Assembly: GCA_003557965.1 (NCBI GenBank)
Contig: PWND01000121.1
Coordinates: forward strand, 1-6,431
Length of the DNA: 6,431 bases
DNA from: Bacteroidales bacterium
GTDB lineage: Bacteria > Bacteroidota > Bacteroidia > Bacteroidales > UBA7960
Direction of reading: 5' to 3'
Shown here: in pieces, positions 1 through 6,431 of the stretch
Position numbering within the stretch: the first letter of the stretch is position 1
Layout of the letters: each line of letters begins with the position of its first letter
The notes under the pieces: model-generated
Databases searched by the model: none
What the model was told of the DNA's origin: nothing
The model's input: only the letters and a program-made list of their open reading frames with translations
Made by a program: the position numbers and the translations under genes

Positions 1-460
1 CATAGTCTGCCGTTACAGGAACAATATGGTCAAACCTTCCTGTAAAATGTCCCACAAACATTTCATAATTTCTTGGCAAATTTTCTATAGGAGCATTTAC
101 CACACCAGAGAATCTGCGAGCGTCATTTGTCCAGCCACCTGATGGATAAGGCTGGCTGTTTATAATTCTGTCAGTACGAAGGTGTGTTTCAGGTTCACCA
201 ATTTCAACAAAATAATAATAAAACATATCACCTTCAGAAAAGCCAGCAACATCAATAATGCGTGCCAGAATGTTATCTTCTCCCATTACATAAGGTATAG
301 CGGGATCAGAAGTTATTTCAGTATCTCCTTCAACATAAGGTTCCACGTTAAACGTTTGAGATTGAGCAACCTTAGGAACAAGGAAAAATAGCAGCAACAA
401 TAAGAGCGACAGTTGCCCTAAAAGAGTTTTGCTAAATAAATTTTTGTTCATTTTTTTCAT
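1..460 (-). CDS. Secreted protein of unknown function, N-terminal part only (runs off left edge)
   Basis: An open frame on the minus strand begins at ATG 460-458 and stays open for 153 codons to the window edge, so the C-terminus is missing. It starts MKKMNKN, followed by a leucine-rich hydrophobic core (about residues 17-28) and an AQSQ sequence at 32-35, which fits a Sec signal peptide cut near residue 34. There is no cysteine in the visible part, so it is not a lipoprotein. The mature part is rich in acidic and aromatic residues (for example GDMFYYYFVEIGEPE) and looks like an extracellular beta-rich domain; I do not recognise the family. A second in-frame ATG at 451-449 is possible, but the first gives the more typical signal peptide. 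No Shine-Dalgarno sequence precedes it, as is normal in Bacteroidota. It lies 38 bases downstream of the barrel gene on the same strand, so the two are probably co-transcribed. Confident that it is a gene; function unknown. Confidence 0.82.
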   Translation of the reverse strand, partial: MKKMNKNLFSKTLLGQLSLLLLLLFFLVPKVAQSQTFNVEPYVEGDTEITSDPAIPYVMGEDNILARIIDVAGFSEGDMFYYYFVEIGEPETHLRTDRIINSQPYPSGGWTNDARRFSGVVNAPIENLPRNYEMFVGHFTGRFDHIVPVTADY

Positions 461-498
461 ATTAAAACAATTTTTGGTTATTTAATTTTGTGATTTTC

Positions 499-1149
499 TT
501 AAAAAGCAACTCCAATTCTTATCGAACTTCTGAGAGTTGGCCTGAATAAAGTTGAAGTAGTAGCAGGTGCCCTGACTTCGTCACCCCACTTAACTTCATG
601 ATGATTAAAGAATAAATACTCGAAACCAATTTCCGTTCCGATAAAAAATCCACCTCCTTCGAGATAATAATCACCACCAACTACTAAGTTTGCACCATAA
701 GCGGTAAAACCCCTTTGGTCCAGGTTATCAATATCTAAAGCACCAATAATAGGAGCTCCAACCTTAGTGTCAAGGTGTGTATCTCTCATAGAGTAGATAA
801 AGTCAATCCCAATAAAGGGAAGCGCCCCATCGACGCGAACAGGGTAAAACTCAATTCCCGGACGTATATCAAAGGAAGTAATGTTAACAACTGATTCCGG
901 TTGATGCTCCTGGTCTGTACCAATAAACATATCAGTACCAAAACCTACTCTTACACCAATTAAATCTGTCAACAATCTTGCTTTAAAATATCCGGGCCTT
1001 AACCATGCCTCGCTTCTTTCACCATTTTCATAGGTAAAAGGTGACACGGATAACTCCACTGCAGCTATCTCTGAGCCTTGTCCTGTAGTTGTAATAGGCA
1101 AGCTTACAAACATAGATAGCATAGCAAAAATTAAAACAATTTTTTTCAT
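499..1149 (-). CDS. Predicted outer-membrane beta-barrel protein
   Basis: This 216-residue protein has a clear signal peptide (MKK, hydrophobic core about residues 4-18, likely cut near the TTTGQG sequence at 20-25). The mature part has alternating polar/hydrophobic segments typical of short barrel strands: GVRVGFGTDMF (65-75), DIRPGIEFYPV (94-104), FIGIDFIYSM (112-121), GANLVVGGDYYL (152-163), FFIGTEIGFEYLFF (168-181) and SSIRIGVAF (208-216). It ends in phenylalanine, as outer-membrane proteins recognised by the BAM machinery usually do. Length and pattern suggest a small barrel of about 8-10 strands, similar in style to the 'outer membrane beta-barrel' or porin-family entries common in Bacteroidota; I cannot name a subfamily or ligand. 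No cysteine is present. The start is the only ATG ahead of the signal peptide. A promoter with an exact match to the phylum consensus lies about 70 bases upstream. It is first in a leftward pair with the secreted protein gene. Confidence 0.85.
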   Translation of the reverse strand: MKKIVLIFAMLSMFVSLPITTTGQGSEIAAVELSVSPFTYENGERSEAWLRPGYFKARLLTDLIGVRVGFGTDMFIGTDQEHQPESVVNITSFDIRPGIEFYPVRVDGALPFIGIDFIYSMRDTHLDTKVGAPIIGALDIDNLDQRGFTAYGANLVVGGDYYLEGGGFFIGTEIGFEYLFFNHHEVKWGDEVRAPATTSTLFRPTLRSSIRIGVAF

Positions 1150-1219
1150 AAAGAAAGATGTTAATTAATATTTGGGTTAATAATAGAGAATTTAAAAAAT
1201 ATCTTAAAAATTAAAGGTA

Positions 1220-1250
1220 CAAAATTATGCTATATATTTAATTAATCAAA
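1220..1250 (-). promoter_or_regulatory. Bacteroidota-type promoter for the leftward gene pair
   Basis: Read on the minus strand, a -33 element TTTG (1250-1247) is followed after 19 bases by TAATTTTG (1227-1220), an exact match to the TAnnTTTG -7 consensus of the primary sigma factor in this phylum. The 19-base spacing is within the known range. Transcription would start around 1211-1215, giving an untranslated leader of about 60-65 bases before the ATG at 1149. I saw no other TTTG-spaced-TAnnTTTG pair on either strand of the 1150-1922 gap. Not tested experimentally. Confidence 0.7.
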
Positions 1251-1388
1251 TAATTATTCTATTTATTTATAAAAAAGTACGCCCAATTGATATAACAATC
1301 TTTAAATCAAGAAAAATTCATGTTAATTAATTATGCTTGTTTACTAATTATCAAACCTTTATAATTTATAATAAATGGTAGCAGGGAA

Positions 1389-1409
1389 CAAAAATTACAT
1401 TAATTTTTG
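1389..1409. repeat. Perfect 9-bp inverted repeat with 3-base centre
   Basis: CAAAAATTA (1389-1397), CAT, TAATTTTTG (1401-1409) are exact reverse complements. The stem is A/T apart from its outer C-G pair, and there is no T-tract after it on either strand, so it is a poor intrinsic terminator. It could be an operator-like dyad, but it lies about 240 bases upstream of the barrel gene and over 500 upstream of the hydrolase gene. In DNA this AT-rich it may also be chance. Confidence 0.4.
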
Positions 1410-1609
1410 AAATATTTATTAACAATAAGTTTTTTTTAATCTTTAATTATAAACACGCATTTTGTTTTCATAGACGTCATAAATTAATCTTCTAACAAGC
1501 AATTTATTGGTTTTATCGCATTATATCTATCTCATAATTAAAATACAAGAAAACCGTACTTCTTTGATGCGATTGACAAAAAAAAGTACAACGCTATAAG
1601 TCAACCTAT

Positions 1610-1635
1610 TACACAGTACCCCTACACAGCACCCC
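1610..1635. repeat. Tandem 13-base repeat, two copies
   Basis: TACACAGTACCCC (1610-1622) is followed directly by TACACAGCACCCC (1623-1635), with one T/C difference at the eighth base. The C-runs stand out in an otherwise A/T-dominated gap. The second copy leads into CCCCTAAATTCCCTAACGGGGACTTT, split here as 1632-1648 and 1649-1657; its GGGGACTTT end resembles, from memory, the degenerate palindromic intergenic repeats scattered through many Bacteroidota genomes. Function unknown. Confidence 0.6.
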
Positions 1636-1701
1636 TAAATTCCCTAACGGGGACTTTCGCTATTATAATTATGGTTTCGTTTTCTATTTGGGTGCAGGGG
1701 T
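1618..1701. repeat. GC-rich long-range inverted repeat, possible structured element
   Basis: Two short arms pair in nested order: ACCCCT (1618-1623) with AGGGGT (1696-1701), and GCACCC (1629-1634) with GGGTGC (1690-1695). On the right the arms are contiguous; on the left ACACA (1624-1628) would bulge out. This gives a 12-pair stem closing a 55-base loop. Inside the loop TCCC (1641-1644) can pair with GGGA (1650-1653), while CCCC (1632-1635) can alternatively pair with GGGG (1649-1652), which would exclude the inner long-range arm. It could be a REP-like intergenic element, part of an RNA leader of the hydrolase gene, or a degraded repeat. The pairing is seen in the sequence; any role is inference. 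Confidence 0.4.
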
Positions 1702-1922
1702 CTAAAATGCTGATTATATGAATAAAAGATTATTGTCATCTCACATAAGAAATACAAATATTTTTTGAGATGGTAATTATTTTTTTTACTTTTATTCCTT
1801 GCAAAAATGATAAAACTAAATAAATGCAAAGACAGTAACATTATATTGAAGTATCCCAATAAATATGTTAAGAATTGCAATGCATATCCATAAAAGTAAT
1901 ATTTAAATAAAAAAAATAACAC

Positions 1923-3827
1923 ATGAAGAATCTAACACTCGTTTTATTACTAATTTTCCAAATTACAATTTTAAAAGCTACAGAAATTAACAACAATGAT
2001 TTATTCGTGCTTGACAGTACAGAGATAAATGCTTTTATGGACGGTATAGTAAAAGCAACGATTGAGGAAAGAAATATTGCAGGAGCCACATTAATTATTG
2101 TGAGCAATGGAAAAACCGTAGTAAAAAAAGGCTATGGCTATGCTGATATTGACAATCAAATTAAGGTTAACCCCGATAGTACTTTATTCAGGATAGGTTC
2201 TATTTCAAAGCTTTTCACATGGATTGCTGTTATGCAACTTGTAGAGCAAGGAGTATATGATCTTGACACAGATATTAATGAATATCTTGAGTCGTTTAAG
2301 GTTCCGGATACATTTTCTGAGCCGGTTACTATACGGAGCCTTCTTTCACACACTCCGGGTTTTGAGGATAAGCTCTATAAGCTTTTTGTTAAGTCGGCAG
2401 ATGAAATGCCGGATATAAGTGAGATCTTTAACAACCAAATGCCAAAAAGAGTGCGGCCTCCATTAGAGTATGCATCATATTCGAATCATGGCACCGGTTT
2501 GGTACAATACTTAGTTGAAAAAGCCAGCAAGTTAAGTTTTGAAAAATATTCTGAAAAGCACATTTTTCCCTCTTTAGGCTTGCAAAATACAACATTCAGG
2601 CAGCCCATACCACAAAAGTTGCAAAAGCAAATGTCAAAGGGTTATACTTTTGAAAATGGAGTTTTTAAAGAGAAATATTTTGAATTTGTTCCAATGACAG
2701 GTGTGGGTGGTGCATCCACAACTGCAGCTGATATGGGAAAATTTATTGAGGCTTTATTGAATTATTCGTGCCTTGATACTTTATGCCTGTTAGATACTGC
2801 TTATTATAAAAAAATGCTCAAACCAGTATTAACTCATGCTGAAGGGCTAAACTCATCCCTTTTGGGTTTTATGGATTTAAGCCGTAATAATATGAAAATA
2901 TTCGGGCATGGTGGCGACACTTTCTGGTTTCATTCTGGATTAGCTGTAATTCCGGATTATAATACAGGTATTTTTTTAAGCTTTAATAGTTATAATGGTG
3001 GCGGGGCTTACGCACAAACTATCAACAAGTTTATTGACAGATACTTCCCCGATGACAGAAGCCTGATTGAAACTGTAAGCCTTAGCGAAGAATATCTGGA
3101 AAAATTCACGGGGCAATATAAAGCAACCAGGCATAGCCATACAGACCTTTTTAAATTGCTATCAATACTAAACCCCGTAGAAGTATCATTAGAAGATGAC
3201 TACCTGAGAATAAACAATTTAGGTGATAAAGCATCTTTTTGGGAGCCAATAGACAGCCTCCGGTTTAGAAACAAAAAAAGCAATGAACTAATTGCTTTTG
3301 AACTTGATGCCAATAATGAAAGAGCTAAATATTTATTCGTTGGAAATTTTCCAATTGTTGCATTTGAGAGGTTGAAAGGTTTTAACAGCCCGCAATTACA
3401 TTCAATTATTATAATTGTTAATTTGATTACGATAATATTTATTTTGCTGTTTTGGCCTTTTATTGCATTAATTAGGAGAAAATACCAGCGAATGCTTCCG
3501 GCACCTCAACTTATCCCCTTCCCTGCAAAGTTAGTTGCCTGGATATGTGCAGCATGTTTTATGGCTTTTTATTTGTTATTGAGTATTAGTTCTTCATCTA
3601 TGGGAGAAGAATTGATAATGCGTATTCCATGGGGCGTAAGAATAGGCCTGTTTTTCCCGTTTTTAGCTATTCCATTTTTATTATTAATGATGCTTCAGGC
3701 AATAATTTTATGGAAAATGAAAGACATAAAGTGGAGAAGCAGGTTGTTTTATTACTTTTCAATAATAGTATTTTTAGCTTTTTATTGGCAAATATACTAC
3801 TGGAATCTGCTTGGCTGGAATTATTAA
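1923..3827 (+). CDS. Beta-lactamase-family (class C fold) serine hydrolase with C-terminal membrane domain
   Basis: A 634-residue protein of the beta-lactamase/penicillin-binding family (PF00144, peptidase S12-like). A signal peptide (residues 1-19, likely cut after LKA) leads to the catalytic domain at about 35-375. The active site is intact: SISK at 93-96 (nucleophile S93, K96), YSN at 186-188 (general-base tyrosine), and HGG at 329-331, the HxG variant of the KTG triad. Residues 385-485 resemble the small beta-rich domain that often follows this fold. Four hydrophobic helices follow, at about 493-515, 535-556, 573-597 and 607-629. Positive loops (RRKYQR 518-523; KMKDIKWRSR 598-607) fall between helices 1-2 and 3-4, fitting a periplasmic catalytic domain anchored in the inner membrane. 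Such proteins act as esterases, D-amino-acid or peptidoglycan-type peptidases, or unknown hydrolases; the substrate cannot be read here and antibiotic resistance should not be assumed. ATG 1923 is the natural start; no Shine-Dalgarno sequence. Confidence 0.92.
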   Translation: MKNLTLVLLLIFQITILKATEINNNDLFVLDSTEINAFMDGIVKATIEERNIAGATLIIVSNGKTVVKKGYGYADIDNQIKVNPDSTLFRIGSISKLFTWIAVMQLVEQGVYDLDTDINEYLESFKVPDTFSEPVTIRSLLSHTPGFEDKLYKLFVKSADEMPDISEIFNNQMPKRVRPPLEYASYSNHGTGLVQYLVEKASKLSFEKYSEKHIFPSLGLQNTTFRQPIPQKLQKQMSKGYTFENGVFKEKYFEFVPMTGVGGASTTAADMGKFIEALLNYSCLDTLCLLDTAYYKKMLKPVLTHAEGLNSSLLGFMDLSRNNMKIFGHGGDTFWFHSGLAVIPDYNTGIFLSFNSYNGGGAYAQTINKFIDRYFPDDRSLIETVSLSEEYLEKFTGQYKATRHSHTDLFKLLSILNPVEVSLEDDYLRINNLGDKASFWEPIDSLRFRNKKSNELIAFELDANNERAKYLFVGNFPIVAFERLKGFNSPQLHSIIIIVNLITIIFILLFWPFIALIRRKYQRMLPAPQLIPFPAKLVAWICAACFMAFYLLLSISSSSMGEELIMRIPWGVRIGLFFPFLAIPFLLLMMLQAIILWKMKDIKWRSRLFYYFSIIVFLAFYWQIYYWNLLGWNY

Positions 3828-3887
3828 ATAATCACATTATATGTATTAAATAAATATAATTGCTATACCTACTTATTATCTCTTATA

Positions 3888-3895
3888 TATTTTTG
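3888..3895 (+). promoter_or_regulatory. Candidate -7 promoter element for the DUF5916 gene
   Basis: TATTTTTG is an exact match to the Bacteroidota TAnnTTTG -7 consensus. It lies 36 bases before the ATG at 3932 in the 104-base gap after the hydrolase gene. The expected TTTG at about 3865-3868 is absent; the closest is ATTG at 3859-3862, 25 bases away, which is rather far. The implied leader is about 30 bases, without a Shine-Dalgarno sequence. The match suggests this gene can be transcribed separately from the hydrolase gene, though read-through is possible because no clear terminator lies between them. Confidence 0.45.
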
Positions 3896-3931
3896 CATTA
3901 ATTAATGAATTAAAGGCCTGTAAAAGTATTT

Positions 3932-6400
3932 ATGAGATATACATATATAATTTCCACCATATTAATATTTTTGATTTTTAATTTATCTTTATCAAAAGAA
4001 GCTTTCTCTCAAAACTCCAGAAGAGAAGTAAAAGCAGTAAGAACCACTACACCTCCAAAAATAAACGGGCTTTTAGATGATGCTGTTTGGAATAAGGCAA
4101 ACATTGCTACTGATTTTTTTCAATATGAGCCACATAACGACAGGCCTGCATCACAAAAAACAGAAGTACGGATTTTATATGATGATGATGCAATATACAT
4201 AGGCGCAAAAATGCATGATCCAAGCCCTGATTCGATTTTAACCGAGCTGGGATTACGAAATTCAGGAGCAAATCTAAATGCCGACAGGTTTTGGATAGAC
4301 ATAAACCCTTTTAATGATGGAATTAACGGGTTCAGATTCCAGGTGTCAGTTTCAGGCATTCAAACAGACATTAATATGTCCGGCTCAACCGGCAATCATG
4401 GAGACTCAAACTGGGATGCAGTTTGGGAAAGTGAAGTAAGCATAACTGAAAACGGCTGGATTGCAGAAATAAAAATACCATACTCTGCACTCAGATTTCC
4501 AAAACAAAACATTCACAGATGGGGTATAAATTTTTGGAGGGAAGTGCGCAGAACACGGGAAGTATCAAGCTGGAATTTTGTAAACCGAAGAATAGGTAAT
4601 CCCGTTGCCTCAATGGGTGTATTAAATGGCATTTCAGGCATTGAGCCACCCTTAAGGCTGGCACTCTTTCCATATATTTCAAATTATTTGGAAAACCACT
4701 ACATGAATGGAGGCAGGTGGGTCAACTCTTTTAATGGTGGTATGGACTTAAAATGGGGTATTAGCGAAAGTTTTACAATGGACATGACTTTAATACCAGA
4801 CTTTGGGCAGGTGCAATCAGACGCATTAGTTCTGGACCTTTCTCCGTTTGAAGTAAAATATGATGAAAACAGGCAGTTTTTTACAGAAGGAACCGAGTTA
4901 TATAATAAAGCTGACCTGTTTTATTCACGCAGAATTGGTGCAATGCCAAAAGGATATTATGAAGCTTATAATGAAATTGAAGGAAACGAAATCATTGCTG
5001 AAAATCCGATTGAAACCAGGTTGATAAACGCTACAAAATTATCAGGGCGCACATCTGATGGGCTGGGAATTGGCTTATTTAATGCTATGACAGCAGCTTC
5101 TTATGCTACTATCCTTGATACAATTACAGGTGCAGAAAGAGAAGTAAATACACAGCCATTTACAAATTACAATCTTGTTGTTTTTGACCAAAGCCTTAAA
5201 AACAACTCATATTTTAGCCTTATAAACACAAATGTAAGTGGCGCACAAGATGGATACATTGCCAATGTAACCGGAACAGACTTTCGTTTTCTTGACGAAA
5301 GTAATATGTACAGAATCAGCGGCAGTGGTGCCATTAGCCAGCAGTATTACTATAAAAGTGATGATATTTTTGGTTATAAATACAACCTTAGCGCAGGTAA
5401 ATTTGGAGGCACATGGCAATACAATTATCGCAGATCTGTAATAAGTGACCGGTATGAACAAAACGACCTTGGGTTCCTGCGGCATAATAATAATATTGGC
5501 AACACATTCTCTTTCAGCCATAATATTTTCGATCCATTCTGGAGGCTTTGGACGGTTGCAAATGTTTTAAACTTTAACACTTCATACTTGTATGAACCAT
5601 ATACTTTTGCTGGTATGAATTTTGGCTATCAGCTAAGATTGCTTTTTGATACGCGATTATTTATTAATTTTTCTGCAAACTATGCCCCAGGTACACAAAA
5701 AGACTTTTTTGAACCAAGAGTGCCAGGTAGATTTTATGAAATTGGTGAAGCCCTAAACCTTTATCTTTATTATTCTACAGATTACAGGCGCAGGCTATAT
5801 GTTGACGGCAGCTTTAATTATTACACGATTTTCTCAGAATTTGATCAAGAAGAACTCACAATTAATGTAAAACCTACATTTAGAGTTAGCGACAAAACAA
5901 ATATATCATACAATTTCAACTTTTTTGATAAAAAAAATGAGATAGGATACGTTCAGCATATTAACCCTGATACAATATATTTTGGAAAAAGAAATTCTCC
6001 TACATTTACAAATGGAATTATTACTAACTATATTTATTCTAAAGACCTGTCATTAAGCTTCAACTTAAGACACTATTGGTCAAGAGTTACATACACTGAT
6101 AATTATTTCTTTTTAAATGATGATGGTAGCCTTAGCGCAATTAGTGAAAACTTACAAATACCTGACATAAATTATAATGCATTCACTATTGACCTAATGC
6201 TTATTTGGCACTTTGCACCGGGCAGCCAACTTAGTTTTATGTGGAAAAATGCCATTTATACTAATAATGAAAAAATTCCTGACACATATTATGAAAACAT
6301 TAGCAGGATGCTTAACGAGCCGCAAATAAACAGCTTTTCTATCAAAATGTTATACTATTTAGATTATCATTACCTTAGATCAGTTTCAAACAGAATATAA
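3932..6400 (+). CDS. DUF5916 family protein with N-terminal CBM9-like domain (predicted outer-membrane barrel)
   Basis: A complete 822-residue protein, within the family's usual size. A signal peptide (hydrophobic core about 5-20, cut near AFSQ at 24-27) precedes a carbohydrate-binding family 9-like domain at about 35-235, shown by KINGLLDDAVW (43-53), WDAVWES (161-167), GWIAEIKIPYSALRF (175-189) and NFWREVRR (200-207). The DUF5916 region follows, with DFGQVQSD (290-297), RQFFTEG (314-320) and NDLGFLR (511-517). The C-terminal half is a run of aromatic, alternating strands, ending in SFSIKMLYYLDYHYLR close to the true family end, so it is not truncated. I found no cysteine in the whole protein, which fits an outer-membrane barrel. 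Function is unestablished: binding or passage of a glycan or other ligand is inference from the CBM9-like domain. It lacks the TonB-dependent plug and there is no SusD partner in view. No Shine-Dalgarno sequence; a -7 element lies just upstream. Confidence 0.93.
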   Translation: MRYTYIISTILIFLIFNLSLSKEAFSQNSRREVKAVRTTTPPKINGLLDDAVWNKANIATDFFQYEPHNDRPASQKTEVRILYDDDAIYIGAKMHDPSPDSILTELGLRNSGANLNADRFWIDINPFNDGINGFRFQVSVSGIQTDINMSGSTGNHGDSNWDAVWESEVSITENGWIAEIKIPYSALRFPKQNIHRWGINFWREVRRTREVSSWNFVNRRIGNPVASMGVLNGISGIEPPLRLALFPYISNYLENHYMNGGRWVNSFNGGMDLKWGISESFTMDMTLIPDFGQVQSDALVLDLSPFEVKYDENRQFFTEGTELYNKADLFYSRRIGAMPKGYYEAYNEIEGNEIIAENPIETRLINATKLSGRTSDGLGIGLFNAMTAASYATILDTITGAEREVNTQPFTNYNLVVFDQSLKNNSYFSLINTNVSGAQDGYIANVTGTDFRFLDESNMYRISGSGAISQQYYYKSDDIFGYKYNLSAGKFGGTWQYNYRRSVISDRYEQNDLGFLRHNNNIGNTFSFSHNIFDPFWRLWTVANVLNFNTSYLYEPYTFAGMNFGYQLRLLFDTRLFINFSANYAPGTQKDFFEPRVPGRFYEIGEALNLYLYYSTDYRRRLYVDGSFNYYTIFSEFDQEELTINVKPTFRVSDKTNISYNFNFFDKKNEIGYVQHINPDTIYFGKRNSPTFTNGIITNYIYSKDLSLSFNLRHYWSRVTYTDNYFFLNDDGSLSAISENLQIPDINYNAFTIDLMLIWHFAPGSQLSFMWKNAIYTNNEKIPDTYYENISRMLNEPQINSFSIKMLYYLDYHYLRSVSNRI

Positions 6401-6431
6401 CAATCAAACAAATAATAAAATATTTTGTTAA

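Larger units (their letters stand above)
1150..1922. other. Long AT-rich intergenic region between divergent genes
   Basis: These 773 bases separate the leftward barrel gene from the rightward serine hydrolase gene. Open frames inside are low-complexity translations of AT-rich DNA (rich in F, Y, L, N, K) and are not credible genes. The left end holds the promoter of the barrel gene. Positions 1260-1600 are almost all A/T runs with one perfect inverted repeat at 1389-1409. Positions 1610-1702 form a distinct patch of C- and G-runs with repeats. For the hydrolase gene I find no exact TAnnTTTG; the nearest is TATTTTTTG at 1759-1767, one base too long and without a good -33 element, so its promoter is unassigned. 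No tRNA or known riboswitch was recognised. Confidence 0.75.

Noticed and set aside
182..391. Plus-strand open frame of 69 codons
   Set aside because: It lies opposite the left-edge secreted protein gene, whose frame has a start, a signal peptide and sensible composition; this frame has none of these.
1759..1767. TATTTTTTG as a -7 element for the hydrolase gene
   Set aside because: The spacing inside the motif is one base too long and no TTTG lies at the proper distance upstream; kept only as a remark in the intergenic entry.
1644..2107. Minus-strand open frames in the gap and over the start of the hydrolase gene
   Set aside because: Their translations are low-complexity (F, Y, L, N, K) products of AT-rich DNA, have no promoter, and partly overlap the well-supported hydrolase gene in antisense.
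1923..3827. Reading the hydrolase as an antibiotic-resistance class C beta-lactamase
   Set aside because: It has the fold and catalytic motifs, but it has HGG instead of KTG, extra domains and four transmembrane helices, unlike AmpC enzymes; the broad serine-hydrolase family fits better.
3629..3853. Plus-strand open frame overlapping the end of the hydrolase gene
   Set aside because: It is an out-of-frame reading of the transmembrane-coding region; the hydrolase frame continues intact through helix 4 to its stop at 3827.
3833..3862. AT-only inverted repeat (ATTATAT 3836-3842 with ATATAAT 3854-3860, extendable with one bulge) just after the hydrolase stop
   Set aside because: The stem is almost entirely A-T with an 11-base loop and no T-tract after it, so it is too weak to call a terminator.
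5207..5521. 104-codon minus-strand open frame inside the DUF5916 gene
   Set aside because: It is antisense to a conserved protein-coding region that includes the NDLGFLR block, and its translation shows no recognisable domain.
6407..6429. Inverted repeat AACAAA / TTTGTT after the DUF5916 stop
   Set aside because: Only six pairs around an 11-base A/T loop, and the sequence ends before any T-tract could be seen; not enough for a terminator call.

Overview
The window looks like ordinary chromosomal DNA from a member of the Bacteroidota (Bacteroidetes). The evidence is the AT-rich non-coding DNA, no Shine-Dalgarno sequence ahead of any start codon, promoter elements of the Bacteroidota type (TTTG / TAnnTTTG), and a DUF5916/CBM9-like outer-membrane protein, a family concentrated in this phylum. 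Genus cannot be read from the sequence.

Layout. Positions 1-1149 hold a leftward pair: a 216-residue predicted outer-membrane beta-barrel protein (1149 to 499), then, 38 bases downstream, the first 153 codons of a secreted protein of unknown function that runs off the left edge (460 to <1). An exact-match Bacteroidota promoter at 1220-1250 probably drives both. Next comes a 773-base, very AT-rich gap (1150-1922) between divergent genes. I see no gene in it, but it holds a small island of C- and G-runs (about 1610-1702) with a 13-base tandem repeat and a bulged long-range inverted repeat, plus a separate perfect AT-rich inverted repeat at 1389-1409.

Two rightward genes follow. The first (1923-3827) is a beta-lactamase-fold serine hydrolase with an intact SxxK / YSN / HGG active site and a four-helix membrane domain at its C-terminus. 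After 104 bases, containing a likely -7 element, comes a complete 822-residue DUF5916 protein (3932-6400) with an N-terminal CBM9-like domain and a predicted outer-membrane barrel.

All four proteins carry export signals, so the window encodes cell-envelope functions, but nothing in the sequence ties them into one pathway. I found no mobile element, CRISPR array, tRNA or rRNA, and no convincing new system. The points most worth following are the unexplained GC-rich structured element in the long gap, the membrane-tethered architecture of the hydrolase, and the truncated secreted gene at the left edge.
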